DNA of 64,000 nucleotides from Latrodectus hesperus (GCA_037975125.1 CM075854.1:68843261-68907260); one strand, 5' to 3'; counted from the first letter of the stretch, positions 15,525 through 29,149 are shown. Program-made: numbers and translations. The notes: generated by a model from the sequence alone, not told the origin.

Positions 15525-16555
15525 CAATACTGGCCATTTTAAGTACAACAATAGGAAGAAATGCGAATAACAGAATGACATTTATTGCACAAATATATTT
15601 TATCAGCAATAAATAGGCCGTGAGAAATCAGTGCACAAAACAAAAAGTTCTGGCACCAAAAATATCATTTACAAGAAGAGGCATTAAGTCGAATCACACT
15701 ATATGGCATATGCAACTGCTCACGTAGTTGAGATTTTGAGAAAGTGTTGATAAGGACAACAGATAAACATTTTCTTTATCAAGAAAAGTCTTTACAATAT
15801 GGTAAAATGCGATTATATATTATCCTGCTAAAATGTTGCGTTTCGCCGAGTTTGAATGAAAATTGAAAACACGAACCTTAAGATAAATGTAATGGCCATT
15901 GTTCAAAGCGGGATCAATGCGAACAAAAGATGACGGAAAAGGGAATCCAGTGGCATCTATACGATCATTTTAGGTTATGGAATAGTATGATAATGTCAAA
16001 TGCACTCTGGCAATGTCTCTACGAAGCAGTCAAATATGGAAACTATCATCACGATACTATACACAAAAACCAATATTCGTCTGAAAACATAGTAACATGT
16101 GATAGCAGGATGCTCAAGCTAACACGAATTTCCGTAGATCGTCATGTACCCGTTGATTCCATATACTGCCGACAAATCATGGGATCTCGAAAACATGAGT
16201 AGAAATACTGTGGTATGATAAGTCGCAATTCCAGAAAATAATTAAAGTCAGAAACAGCTTGTCAGCTATTAAAATCATAAACATTCTATTAAGAACATTT
16301 GGATAATCTCTTACAAACGTTATTAACACAATTTTCACCGGGGAGCAGCGTTCAACAGCTATTTGTGTGTATCACAGAAACCTGCTACACAATTTATTCA
16401 TTTAAACACATTGTAAGTGTCGTTAACGCCACCTATTTTTTGAACGCTCTGAAAAAATAACCATTTGCATATCTCAGCATTTCTTTCTTGTCATGTGAAT
16501 TTGAGGAGGATAACTTTTTTTTCTTCTCGGTGTAACACATTTAGTGGTATAAGCT
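15525..16555 (-). mobile_element. Old Tc1-type relic, different deletion
   Basis: A strongly diverged relative of the 12.6-kb element in the same orientation. The left end (TACTGGCCATTTTAAG from about 15528) and right end (GGTGTAACACATTTAGTGG, about 16530-16548) match the 29-bp repeat of the other copy with many changes. Patches between them align in order, for example GAATAACAGAATGACATTTATTG near 15565 and GATTCCATATACTGCCGACA near 16155. It keeps a remnant of the first catalytic block that the other copy lost: the minus strand at 16077-16085 reads Ser-Asp-Glu. It lacks part of the DNA-binding region instead. The plus-strand open frame at 15930-16202 is antisense to it. Confidence 0.8.
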
Positions 16556-16559
16556 TCAA

Positions 16560-19270
16560 TAAATGCTTTAATTTATTTTTTCTGGTTATATTAAATTTTC
16601 ATTGTTTTCAAATATATACACAACTTAAATAAGACTGTTAATTCTTCGATTTTTTACTTCATCAAGAGATTTGCTTAGATTTACATTTTGTATTTTCTTG
16701 TAACTCAACTAGGCTGATAAACTAAATTTGGCCACAATTTGTATTTAGTTGTTGGAAAATTAGGGCATCTAACCATATTATATTTTTATAATATTCATAT
16801 GCATATTAATTAAATTATATTTGAAGTATGCTAAGCTTACTTTGTAATTTTGAAAGAATTTCATATGAAACTATGTATTTGCTTACTCTTCAAAAACATT
16901 ATTCAGAAGTATCGTGAAAGTGGACGCACAAAAATAACTTTCTGTTCAAGGAAACCTTTAATAGAAGAAAACTTCCTTTATCAAAAAGGCTTTATAATTA
17001 GTTGATATGCTTTGAAAGCGCTGAAAGAGAACTTTATAGGTTTTCTTTACTTCTTTCATTGAAAACAGTTTCCCCTCCTTTTTGTCATAATAATAAAAGA
17101 TGAAAAGTTATTACAAGCAAACAAAAAGAAGCTGAATTGCAATAATCGTTTCTTTCCCAAGAAGCATTTTTCTTTAGGAGAAATTTGAGTTTCACATAAA
17201 AATTCCAGAGTACATTTAGCAAAAACTGAAAAAATATGCTCACACTACAGGGCTTACCAAACTAAGAAATGCAATTCAAATTTCTGCAGAATACTATGAA
17301 CTTGATATATTTATCGGCAAAGTTTTCCAATAAATTATTAGCTAGCTAGAATTCCCAGCTATTTTTGGCTAGGACTTTCTAAAACTTCATGCAGTATTAA
17401 ATTAAAATATTTATATCCTTACACACATAAAATCATTTCCATTTATATATACAAAAAGATTTTCAGGACAGTGAAAAGGTTAAAATTTTATATTTCCGAG
17501 TTTTTATAATACAGAAAATATGTTTATTTTTAGCAAACGAAATATTTTTCGCTTATTATAATTTCCGGTCTTTCGAAAAGGAAAAATCGAAAATTTCAGA
17601 GCACTAAAGTATATCAAAAAGCTTTTAGGATGACTTCGAAATTTATTCAATTCGCTTAATATACTTTGAAAATATACTACGTGAGGAGCGCGTTCGTTTT
17701 CTCAAACTATGCCAATAAAAGAGGCAAAAATAAAATGCTGTAGTTGTACAGGAAGTAAACTTGCTGATAGAGCCCAAGTGGTTTTGAAAGTGAAGATAAA
17801 AAATTCAATGCATCTATTCAGTTTAGAATTCCTATCAAACAGGTACATTCCGTTAGGGACAACAAAGAGAGGGCCAGGCTAAAGTGACTCACAATGTTCA
17901 ATATATTTTTGAAAATTCTGCATTTAAAACCTTTCCAAGAAAACCGTGAATAAGCACTCTTGTCTGCTAGTTACGTTAATAACGATGGATGTTTTAGATT
18001 TCAAACGCTGTGTCTTATGCTCAATGTTATACGAATAATATAACGTGAAATTTTGAAATGACATTTCGTTCGAGAAATATAGCGTTATTGAAATATAGCT
18101 GGGAAACTTTTTAGAAAACTGTATCAGAATTTTCTAATCACAGCAAACACCAGACTGTTATTCATTATATTTTAGCTTGTTTAATGTCTTAAATAGCAAT
18201 ATTCTTTTGATTTTTGATAATTTTTTTCTTTCAGCGATATTTTACTAATATTTTAAGTACTTTATCTTACACAACTTTTGATTGTATAATTATTTATTGC
18301 ATTCTTACTCATTTTTTGTAACTAACGGTAATACTGATGACTAGTTGTGAAACGCCGAATTAATTTCATTTATATTGAATGTCGTCTAACATTTTTAAAT
18401 TATGTATATTCTGATCAAGTGGACTTATTTTATAATAGTATTTGCTTATTACTATTTATTTAAACTTAAAAAAGTTTACCTAAAAAATCATTAGTTTTCC
18501 TCAAAATTCCTGTTCAAATAATTTTTTATACATTATCATTTAAAAATTAGTATACTAAATTTATACATAAGCATGGAAAATTTAGTATGACAGTTGTAAA
18601 TTATCTAATAATAATGAACTGATTTTATCATTTCTTATTATAAAAAATAAAGAATTTATTTTAATTATTATTAAATATGTTAAAATGAATTCATTATTGT
18701 TTTATCCATGTTTCAGGAAAGAATGACTATGTAACCTTATAATATAGTGAATAATAAAATTATTTGAATTTTTAATACTTTATACTGGAAACTTATCAAA
18801 AGAGAATAACTTTTTTCTCTAATCATATTTATATATTTTTTAATTTTGCCTCCAATAACAATGGTCTAAACATAATATTTTCAAAAATAATAATAATAAA
18901 TAAATAAAAAATAAAAAATAAATATTGTTCTAATGTAATTTCACACATTCTGAATCCAAATAAGTAATAAAATTCCTTTCATCTGGCATAGTTCTTTGTA
19001 AATGTCATTTCTATTATTTTTACTCTAACAAAGTAATTATAAATTTATCCAGAATAATTTGACACTTATTCATATCAAAACGTGCTTTAAGACTGTTCAT
19101 GACTATCCATATTTTAAAATATTAGGTATTGCCTTGTCTTAGTAGGCAAATGCTAATAATCGATACTGAAATAGTAGTGAGCGTGGGAACACGTGTGTGG
19201 TGGTTGCTGTTTTTATTTCTGCTATGTTTTTGTACTGCTTCTCATTTGCTTTAAGATTTATAAACTCTTC
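16560..19270. other. AT-rich non-coding stretch
   Basis: No gene is recognised. The part at about 17640-18070 is a little richer in C and G, and 18880-18925 is an (AAT)/(AAAT) low-complexity run. No termini, tRNA boxes or credible frames are seen. Confidence 0.5.
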
Positions 19271-19273
19271 ATT

Positions 19274-20920
19274 ATGTCTAGAAAGTATTTAAAACCAAAA
19301 TCAAACAAAAACTAGCGTTTAAATAAATTTCTACCATATCTGTGGAGAATTGATATTCAAGTCTGAAAAACGAGATTTCACACCACTTGTGAAAAATGTT
19401 ATGAACTGCTTCGGTTTAAGGCTGGTGATTTTGATAGAGACTGGGCTTTAGTCTTTCTTTGAAGACTGGGTTGTGTATCAGGTGTCAGGCTTCTGACGGA
19501 ATAGAAAAAGGACACTATAAGTTGCGGAGAATAGATGGACTATTCAACTGGTTATTAATTCTGCATGACAAACATTAGAGGAATAACATCCGAAACAAAT
19601 TATATAGTAAAGTATCCACATTTGGCTCCTGCAATGAGATCAGTGCCTCATAGTAAAAAGTATCCTGTACCAAAGTAACCAAATTTTATGATCATATATG
19701 ATTACTCCGACCTCGACTAAGCTCACACTGAAGATGAAAGAAAGGAGAGAAGTGATTACCTTTGAAGCAGGTAGTTACTCATAATTTCACTTTTTATCTC
19801 AACAAGATCTTAATAACCTTATAAGGGATTTAAATTTGTCGAAACAGTCGGTGGAATTTTAAGTTCCGGACTCAACGGTTGGAATCTACTGAAAGATGAC
19901 GCACAGATATGCGTTTGTTGTAATCGACATGTTGATTTTAAAGGGTAGTTCTCTAAAGAAAGTGATGAGATTTGTTGTGATAATAATTGTTCAGCAATTG
20001 AGGCTGTTGGATATAAACAGCAACCACGTGAGTAGTGATTGTACATAGATACATCAAAAATTATTTTGAAAGCTATATTACTGCATAATGAAAATGAATT
20101 ACCATCAATACCTGTCGCGAAATGTTAGTGATATTACAGAAACATGAAAATATGAAGTTGTTAGGAAAAATTCATTACACTAAATATAACTGGAATATAT
20201 GCAGTGATTTAAAGTAATAGCTTTATTATTAAATTTCTAACTTAGGTATCCAAAATTTAATTTCTTATGTAAAGGACCGGAAGTCTAATTACATAAGTAA
20301 ACAGTTGCCTACACGTTATTCTCTTATTCCAGTACATAAGAATTTATCAAATATTTTTAGTGGTTCTCGAAAAGGTGATTTTGCCTTCTCCATTTATAAA
20401 ACTGGGACTCATAAAAATTTTGTAAAAGCTTTGGACAAAAGTTCTGCCGCCATTATATGTCTGAAATCTAAATTTCCTAGAAATAATCATACAAAATTGA
20501 AGAAAGGAATATTTATAGGACCGCAACTAATATTAATAGTATTGTATAATAAATATTTTGTGTGGAACTCTGTTGAATTCATCGAAAAACACAGAGTGAA
20601 AATCATTCAAAAATATTTGTTGCAAAGTTCTTTGGAATAATAAACAAGAAAACTTTAAGGGGATAGTGAATGATCTTCTGGCTACATAGAAAAAAATGGT
20701 CTGTTAGTGTCCTTAAAAATTCAGTTTTTAAACTCTTATTTTTAGATATTTTCCACTGAAAATTTTGCGGTTGTCTTTAACGTTTTAATCAGCAGATTGC
20801 TACCATGGAATAGAGATACCAAGGCGAAGGAATCACAGTATGCTGGCCAACTACTGCTGAGCTATGAAGAAAAACAGCCCTAATGGCAAATACAGCAAAA
20901 AATTAAAACAGACCACTTTT
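19274..20920 (+). pseudogene. Decayed multicopy arthropod protein gene of unknown function
   Basis: A collinear series of plus-strand fragments in shifting frames reads as one broken, intronless gene. In order: a possible start ATG at 19274; FYHICGELIFK followed by a PLVKN segment at about 19329-19400; CMTNIRGIT and then SVPHSKKYPVPK at 19562-19676; NNLIRDLNLSKQ at about 19812-19850; NFVKALDK and KKGIFIGPQ inside the open frame 20305-20640 (residues 38-45 and 66-74); then RYQG and MLANYC, stop, AMKK up to about 20920. Their order and spacing match a family of similar multicopy predicted proteins that I recall from arthropod genomes. I know of no assigned function; the early Cys-containing segment could be a metal-binding region. 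Lesions include many stops, several frameshifts and a Trp-to-stop change after MLANYC. It may be a retrocopy or part of a mobile element. Family recognition is from memory. Confidence 0.7.
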
Positions 20921-20924
20921 TAGG

Positions 20925-22155
20925 TAAGTCTAAATTAACGGAATATTTATTACAATTTGTTTCCTAAATATCAATTCTTTTATTCATATGTCAAAAGAAC
21001 CCTGAGGGATGATCTCTCAGGATGATGGAGAGATAATCTGAGTACATATTTGAACTCAGCAAGGGAACATTTTATAATATTAATCACTATCTTATTCGTT
21101 CATTTAGTCCTTGTAAAAGGGAAAAAATTTTGTAGCCCACTGTAATTCTCCACAAGATAAATTTTGTTGAAAATTATCAGTAAGTGCATGCCTCCTCAAA
21201 TATAATTACTTCGAAGAATTCTGAAAGGTATAAGAAAAATCAGTTACTCATAATGAATTTATTTTAGAACTTGAAAGAATACAGCATTTATCGAAGCCCA
21301 CATTATTTAAAAATTAAATCCACTAAAAATAAAGAAATGTTGTTTTTACTTTATCAGTTAAAATATTTTTCTTAAAATGTTTTGATTGGAGTGATTCTGC
21401 GAATTCTTATATATATAAAGAAAGAATTTGATAACTAAACAAAAATCGAAAATCATGTTTTTCTCTAAATGTTTGAGTTCCACAGTTAAAAGGACGAACA
21501 TTATATTCATTAATATTATTTTTAAGCAGAATTCATTAAAATCTCTTCCAGCAAGCTTTTAAGAAAGTAATTTGATATATTTATTGCTTCGGTAAGTTAT
21601 TTTGAAATGCATTTCCTAAAAATGGTTTTAAAATAACAAATCATTAAATTTAATAAAACAGAAAATAAGGAATTCTAAAATATAAGTAACATTTAAAGAT
21701 CTAAAAATATTTTATAATGCAAATCATTTTGAATTTGTCACGACAAGCATTGTAAAAATAAAGGAGTTAAAACTTATTAATTAATCCCTTAATTTCCAAC
21801 TAAATTGCGATTTCTCAATTAAGTAACTCAAAATGAAATATCAATATTCAATTTAATAACTGAGATAATTACTTTCTTTTACAAGAAATTCAATTTTTAT
21901 TCAAATTAATGTTCGATATTTAAATTCATTGGTCCGATATTTTCTATTAAGTAAATTTACAAAAATATTAAAGGGAAATAAAATGTTGCAAAAATAATAA
22001 GGTATTATCTTAAATATTGCAATGATTAAAACATGTCTACGATTTGAAAAGATGAAAAAACAAAGCTATGATCGTTAAATAATTGAAAAGAAGTTTAAAA
22101 AAAATGAATGAGTATCGTTTAATTTTGAAACTTAAAAAAAATTAAATATTTTCAA
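20925..22155. other. AT-rich non-coding stretch
   Basis: Nothing recognisable follows the decayed gene. A short inverted repeat (CCTGAG/CTCAGG, about 21001-21021) is the only local structure seen. Confidence 0.5.
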
Positions 22156-22159
22156 TCGT

Positions 22160-22690
22160 TCTATCATGCAACCACAGCATTTTAATTATCGATCTCGGTT
22201 TTAAACCGATTGATATACTTTTTCCCTCACATTTTCATCTCCAATGTAGACTTTATTCTCTGCCATAAAAATCAATAGAATACATTTTCGAATCTAACAT
22301 GTATTAGTGATCTATGTCTAGACAAAAAGGCACAGACGAAAAATTTTTGAAAAATGAAAGGAAATGACAAACGACTGGAATGGCCTATAGCTGCAAAGTT
22401 TTTTGTCCCACATTACTATGCACGAAAACAAGAGTATCGATGCAGGAGAAATAATGAGTGGAAGGTATGTGGGAAAATAAAATGCAGAGGGTGCTGATCG
22501 AAAACTGCTCTGAGGCTTTTTTTTTTTTTTTTTTTTTTTTGTAGATTGGCGTGCGTGTCCATGAGCCTCGATGATATGAAGATAATGCTCGTAACGTGCG
22601 AGTTCATTTCGACAGTTGCGTGATTTCACCCATCACGACAATAGAAATTTTCCCCGGCATGAAAATTTGCGCGAAAATCAATATTATTCT
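22160..22690. other. Higher-complexity block with poly(T)24
   Basis: Sequence complexity rises here relative to both sides, and the block is interrupted by a run of 24 T at 22517-22540. The two overlapping minus-strand frames around 22318-22629 are carried by the Lys run that this tract encodes and are not credible genes. On the minus strand the run would read as poly(A), so a retroposed 3' end cannot be excluded, but no target-site duplication or SINE box is seen. Confidence 0.3.
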
Positions 22691-22699
22691 GAGCACGTA

Positions 22700-25600
22700 C
22701 TCTTGTCACATTTTGCGAGTCATATTTAATAATGCAAACTCAACTGATATAATCTCGATGTATTTAAAAAGAAAAAGAAAAGTGCATGTTAAAAATTTCA
22801 TTTTGTAATTAATCATTTTATTATGTACTTGTTCGGAGACAAAATATTAAAATTGTACAAAGTGGAACATGTATTTTTCACTTCAAATTATAATATTATC
22901 ATGTTTAAAAGCTATTTGATGATAAATATTCATATGTTAATGACATCACAACATAATAATGTAAACTATGTACTTAATACCAAAATAAAACTAATTTTCA
23001 CTTTGCAACACAATATATTTTGTAGAATCATAATATATCATATGTCATTGGAGTTTTATCATATAAAGACACTAATCATTTGCATATGACATTAATCATT
23101 TCCAACACAATGGTTTGACTATTACACTTCACTCTGCTTCTTCTGAGTGATTCTTACTTTTTACTATGACAAACAGCACTTAATTTCAAACAGAAAAAAG
23201 AGGTTTTATACAAGTACATTCTAATAAAGATATCTCTAAAAAATTTCTTAAAATAAATGTTTAACTTTTTTTCTTAATTGCTTTAAAATATTTTAATCGA
23301 TAGACGTAACATTAAAAAAATTCTGAATTTAATTAAATTAAAATTGTGGAAATAAAGAATAGTTAAGAATACTAACAGAAAAAATAATACTATAAATACA
23401 ATATAGGATGACATCTTGAATTTCTTTAGTTCAAAAGACAAATGTTAAGATAGCTTTTGCATAACTGCAATATTAAATTCACTTAGTGATAATATTTCAA
23501 GCAAGTGGATTTTTTTTTAAAAAAAAGTAGAGTTTTATGTAATAATTATTTGCCGACTAGAGAAATATAAGCATTTATTAGTCTTTTATTGTAATAAATG
23601 GTAGAAATTTATACACACACACTTTTTTCATTCTTATATATATATTATTGAAAAAGAATCCTAAAATATAGAAGTAGCATATACTTATAAATATCACTTG
23701 AAAAATATGAAACTGATGTGGGAAAAGTGTCCAATAATAGCTTTCATATTACTATATTTAAATAGATTTATTAATCACTATCTTACAAATAACACATTTG
23801 AATTAATAGTTATAAAATTTTAATTAAAGTATGGAAGGGATATATCCCAAAATCTTAAATGGAGTTATTTCAAATGGAGGTAAATCTTTTTCTTATAGGA
23901 AAAACTACGAAGAATTCAAATAACCTTAACATAAATAATAATCAACCTATTAAAAAGTGGAAAGTTTCAAAGTAAATAGATAAAATTAATGAATTGTTAT
24001 TAGAGAATCATTTCAAATTTATGGAAAAAGTCTCAATGAATTGATTCTATCCAAAATATTTTCCGACTTCAAAAGCTACAATGCTCATCTTGTGGAGAAA
24101 ATTGTCACCCTTTAATGATCTGCAAGCAAGTAAGATATCCACTTCTAAATGGGATTTCTAAAGACATCCACTTCTAAAACATTTGGGACAAGCTTTTATT
24201 GACACAATAATATGAAATCTTTTAAAAATAACACACGTTTAAATTTAGAAATATTAAACCTAATCACTCTAAAGAAAATCCATATTTTATAACCTCTAAG
24301 CTATACAAAATAATTTGAAAATTATCAATCACTGAATAAGGGTATATTCTTGATTAAGTAAAGTTTTGAATTTGAAAATATTTTCAGGAGGATTTCTTGG
24401 CATTTAGCTGAAAAAAATGTCCAATAAGATTAACTGCACGTAAGCATAAAATGTTCTAATTTTGTAATGATCTATAACAATATGTTAATTAAATATATAG
24501 ATAAAAGATAGTATATTTCTTAAAGTTAAGAGTTAATTTATTTTGTAACTAATAAAATAGAAATATGCTAACGGTCTGTAATCTTCCATGGTTACTGTGT
24601 ATAATGTTACCGTTTTTACTCTCTACTCCACACTACCATTAACGTTGATACCATGACCTGGCCACCTTAAAGTTTTGTCCTCAATCCAATCAAGAATTTG
24701 TGCAGGAAACAAGGAAGTAAAAAATTTAATCCAAAAAAGAAAAAGGAATTGTAATTATATATTCCTGGAGATGTATAAATTTTTGTCAAAATTTATTTGT
24801 ATTGATGGTGTTTCAAACTGAAGTAACTATAAATTCTCGAGTAAAAGTTTGCAAAATTTTATGGCTCAAGTTATTCTGGTATTTAATGATTGTTATCCAT
24901 ATATATTATAAGTATACATTTGATTAGACTTACAATAATTATAAGCTTCTAATTGAAGAATATCGCTCTTAATTTGTATATACTTTTCTAAGCACATTTT
25001 CAGGAATGTGGTTAAACATTGAACAACTCATATATTAAAAGTGTTAAAAATTTCCAAGAGTTGAGTTTTGAACTATCAGTAATAAAATATAAAAAACTTC
25101 CAAAATTAATGAGATTTCGATCTGCATTTTATATCTAGATATTTAATCTCATTTTTAAGCAATTAAAAGTAATTATACACTTCATTCACAATTTTTTTTC
25201 ATAAACATTGTTTTATTTTAATATACATACAGTTTGTAAGCATCAAATATGAAAATATATTACATTTTAAAATATTTTTGTCATAAAAGATGCATATAAA
25301 TAATGAACAATTCCTTGAGTATTACTACAAGATTTACTTGTGAAATTTTTAACTTACTACTGTACGTATATTATAATTGCTAAAATCTTTAAATTTTAAA
25401 AAATGTTTAAGAATTATCATCAAAATTGCAAGTTTAGATGCATTCCTCGTAAAATCATTAGAAATGCTTACCCTATGATTGTGATAGTTACCTATTTTAT
25501 GATTATGCTCTCAATATTGAAATTTTTATAATTAAATTTATTCATTTTTTAAATAAGTTAATATAACTTCTGAAGTTCTTTCTTTCTTCTTAAAAATTCT

Positions 25601-27695
25601 ATTACTTCATAAAAATTATTCATAAAAATTCTGTTCTAAAAATATCATTATAAAAATTCTGATAAATAAATCAGAAATGATAATAAAAGACAAATTCAAA
25701 TCAATAAACACATTTATTAAATTTTTTAAACTGTATGTAATTTCTTTAACTTTACGTTTCATAAATATAAAAAAATTTCTAAAATGATAAAATAAATATT
25801 TAAATTATTTTTGTAATAACTCTCTTTTAAGGTTTTTCATTCAAGATATTTCGTACATATAAAAATAAAAATTAATCATGTACACCTATAACATAAATAC
25901 TTTTCTACCTATAAGAACTCTATTATTATAAACTTTCAGGTAAATTCTCTTTAGAATGCCATCCATTCAGTCCGAAATATTCCTAGTTATTCGAGATTGA
26001 ATAGAAAGGAATTCATATTATATCTTTCCAACATTCCAAGTTACAATAATAACAGTACAAAATCGATAAGATAGACCAGTCTGAGTCATGTTTGGATTCC
26101 TCCGAATCAACGGGTGGTGAACTACACTGAGCAAATATGAGCCCTATCTATGGGGATAATGAATATAATAAAGAAGCTTATTGCTTTCGCAAGTATATAT
26201 TAGTCTTGAAAACACGTCTCTATATGGGAATAATATGTAATAAACTTCCTAAGATAGCGCAAACTATGCAATATCAATAGGTGTATTAAATAAAGAATAT
26301 TCAATGCAGTATTTTTTATTGAATAAGCAAATAATGTGATTTTGATTAAAATGATTTACCAGAAAATTGATTGTTGCTATTGAAGTTCATATAGATATTC
26401 TAAGATTAGTTTTTATTTATCTTAGAGAGAGAGAGAGAAAATAATAAACAATGAATATAAATATTTATTAGCCTTTTTTTGTATACCGACAAGAAAATAA
26501 AAACTCAAGTTAGGTAGGAAATATGAAAAGTTATATATTAAAAATCTTTGTGGGAATTTCATATAATAAAGTTTTTCCATAACATAAATAGACGATAAAA
26601 AATAACAAAATCTATTCAAAACATATATACACAGCAATATTATAAGGAAAAAATATTTTTCAAGGAATATATATTGATAAAATGTTTCCTTTTTAAGTAC
26701 ATAGCATTAATGAAATTCTCTACATTTGACATCAAAATATTCTCTGAAATAGTATCTTCAGAACATTCTATAAAGTCTAGTGATTACTAGGCTGTCTCGT
26801 ATTATTTCCAAGTAATATTACAGCAACATGGATAATTTACCAAAATATTGTTTCATATTTTCCGTAAAACATTTATGCAACATGAAAACCATTTTCATGA
26901 TAAAAATAATCAAAAGAGGAAAGTTTCTGCTTTTCTTTTTATCATTTACTACATATTGATGATTTTGATAAGATTTAAGATTTTACTGTTTTAACGAAAA
27001 CGTTAATAATCAAACAATTCGTATTTAAACTAGCATTAAGCCTGTCAATAATCAAGGGAAACGATTAGAGGAGTATATATATATATATATATGCCAGTTG
27101 TCAAAGTAAATTCATCATAAAAATTTTACAAAAGTTTTAGTTTTTTTATCTCTAGTTGATGCATCAGAGTTAATACATTTGAAGTCAGAATTTTTTTTAC
27201 ATGTAAATAAAAAGAAGTTTTGTATCTATACTATAATTATGACCATTCAAAAATTTTTAAATAAGGTTCAAAATGAAAATGTATTTAAAATAGTTAATTA
27301 CTTTTATTTTTCCCCATTCCTAACATGCCTTTGTAGATAGCATATTCATAGAAAGCCAATTTGTAAGTTCCTTGTAATTTCATGAGGCATCAATAGCTGG
27401 AGAAATAATTGCGATTTAGGGAGAAGTTTATCATACGTAAAAGCTAAATAGATTGTCATGTGCTTATAAAATTTTTTTAGTTCTACATGTATCATTAAAC
27501 TTTTATTCTGTAAATCTATTGCTCTAAAATTGTATTATCAATTGTGCAATTAATGATATTTTACAACATAAATATTTTAAAGGCAAGCCTGAGTCTTGAG
27601 AATGTTATTTTATAACATTTATAATGATAAACTACATATTTTTGTGCAATATCGTAAAATATAAATCTCAGTATATCGAGAAAAATGAAAACATG
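22700..27695. other. AT-rich non-coding stretch
   Basis: No gene is recognised in about 5 kb. Short simple repeats occur: a (TA) run at about 27075-27092 and (AG)n at 26424-26438. Open frames at 22823-23089 (+) and 26422-26637 (-) are Ile/Tyr/Phe-rich and unrecognised. Confidence 0.5.
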
Positions 27696-27699
27696 TTTT

Positions 27700-28060
27700 C
27701 AAAATAAATTCTTTTTGAACAGAGGGGAAAATCCTCAATTAATTCAACCCCTCCCCGAATAATATTCATGACATATATTGATTAACTCTATGTTTAAAAT
27801 GTTTCCCCCACACAGCATTCGTAATTCGGAGGGGGAAAATAAAGGGAAACAATTGAATAAATGCTGGGGGGAGAAAAGAAGACTAAATGGAACGCCTTAC
27901 GACGTCATCAGTACGCTTATTCCAAAAAGAAAATTAACCGATATAAGGAAATTTAGTAGAAATTTTCGATTTCGTGGATGAGAAACTCGCTGAAAGAATG
28001 GTAACCTGAATTGCGTGCAATAGTTTCTTCGAGGATTCCTACCATGTCATAGTGATGTTA
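27700..28060. other. Higher-complexity non-coding block
   Basis: A more GC-balanced patch with GACGTCATC (a CRE/ATF-like core) near 27901-27909 and purine-rich G runs near 27826-27880. The frame at 27778-27981 has no recognisable domain. It may be regulatory DNA, but this is inference only. Confidence 0.25.
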
Positions 28061-28499
28061 ATATATATCAAAGTATTCAACATTAATTTTATTTTTGATT
28101 GAAGCAGCTAAATATTGTTAAGCTATTACTTCGGTTTTAATTACTACTTAAACCACAGTTTATTTAAAATGAACGCACAGTTTGAAATTGTAAAATGAAT
28201 TGATAAATTTAACAATACTATGTATGATGAACACACAAAGAAAACTTTTATAATTCATGTTGTTTTTGTAAATTTTTCATATACGATTTAACTGATTGAA
28301 TTAAGTTTTGCAGCATGCATTTCTTTTTTATGAAAACTTCTGTCTGAATTTGCTTACTTTCAATGGAAGTTTTAAATCATTTACTGATACTGCAATTTTA
28401 ATGGCCTAATTTTTAAAACAATTATTCAGTTAGCTTCATTTAGAGTGTTATGTTCATTTATGGTGCTTTTCTCAGTTATAAACAACTAGCAATAGATGT

Positions 28500-28770
28500 A
28501 TTCGGGTTCACCATACCTGAGTGGTAAGATCACACTCTTTGGAGTGAAAGGTCCTAGGTTCAAATCAGATCACTGTTACACAACACGATATGGTGTGGTG
28601 TCTTTGCATTTTCATGCATATCTTTAGAGTTGAGTGCTTCCCTAATACATTTCTCCTTACAGATGCGTTTCATACTTAATAATATGTAAATACAGTTCAC
28701 TGTCTATTGTAAAGAAGGCTAAAATACGCTTTGGATATCAAAAAAGCTTTCAACTACCATCGGCCGTTAT
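28500..28770 (+). mobile_element. tRNA-derived SINE, family A
   Basis: An A-box-like segment (TACCTGAGTGGTA, 28514-28526) and a good B box (GGTTCAAATC, 28557-28566) sit at tRNA-like spacing. They are followed by about 200 bp of body containing TTTCTCCTTACAGATGCG, which aligns loosely with the bodies of the copies at 28.83, 53.04 and 58.0 kb. Such elements are transcribed by RNA polymerase III and mobilised by a LINE reverse transcriptase supplied elsewhere. Ends are approximate. Confidence 0.7.
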
Positions 28771-28825
28771 GATATTTGTTACGATGACTCCTAATAATCA
28801 GACTTTCAGTTATACTATAAGATCT

Positions 28826-29080
28826 TTGCATGGCCTAACTCTTGGTCTGGCTTCTTCGGAATAGGAGATTTTGGGTTCGATCCCAAATATTGGTGAGAAA
28901 CAGAGATGAGTGTTTTATTTATGCAATCACACACACACAGAGAATGTATATCTGTCGGAAAAAGAACTAGAGTTTTCTGCGTTTCCTCCTTTGCGACGGT
29001 TAAATATGTCTTACTTTTTATAAAAGGCAATAAAATTCGTTGAATATTAAAAACGATTCCCAATTGCCTTCGACAATTAA
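28826..29080 (+). mobile_element. tRNA-derived SINE, family A
   Basis: A clear A box (TGGCCTAACTCTTGG, 28831-28845) and a perfect B box (GGTTCGATCCC, 28874-28884) are followed by a body with TTTCCTCCTTTGCGACGG and TAAATATG, also recognisable in the 58.0-kb copy. The 3' end (CAATTGCCTTCGACAATT) resembles the end of the preceding copy. This is the best-preserved family member by its B box. The minus-strand open frame at 28815-29063 is antisense to it. Confidence 0.8.
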
Positions 29081-29145
29081 GCGGCCCACTCCGTGGTATC
29101 AGATGATTAGGATGTTTAGTAGTACTCTCTGTTGATGTTTCATAG
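29081..29145 (+). mobile_element. SINE head fragment
   Basis: GGCCCACTCCGTGGTATCAGATGATTAGGATG starts directly after the preceding SINE and resembles the 5' tRNA-like head (A-box part) of spider-type SINEs. No B box or body follows, so it is a 3'-truncated copy or a partial duplication. Confidence 0.5.
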
Positions 29146-29149
29146 AAGT

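Noticed and set aside
15930..16202. Plus-strand 90-codon frame
   Set aside because: Antisense to the older Tc1 relic.
19819..20046. Minus-strand 75-codon frame
   Set aside because: Antisense to the decayed multicopy gene, whose plus-strand fragments run through it.
22318..22629. Two overlapping minus-strand frames with Lys runs
   Set aside because: Both are bridged by the poly(T)24 tract and differ only by frame through it.
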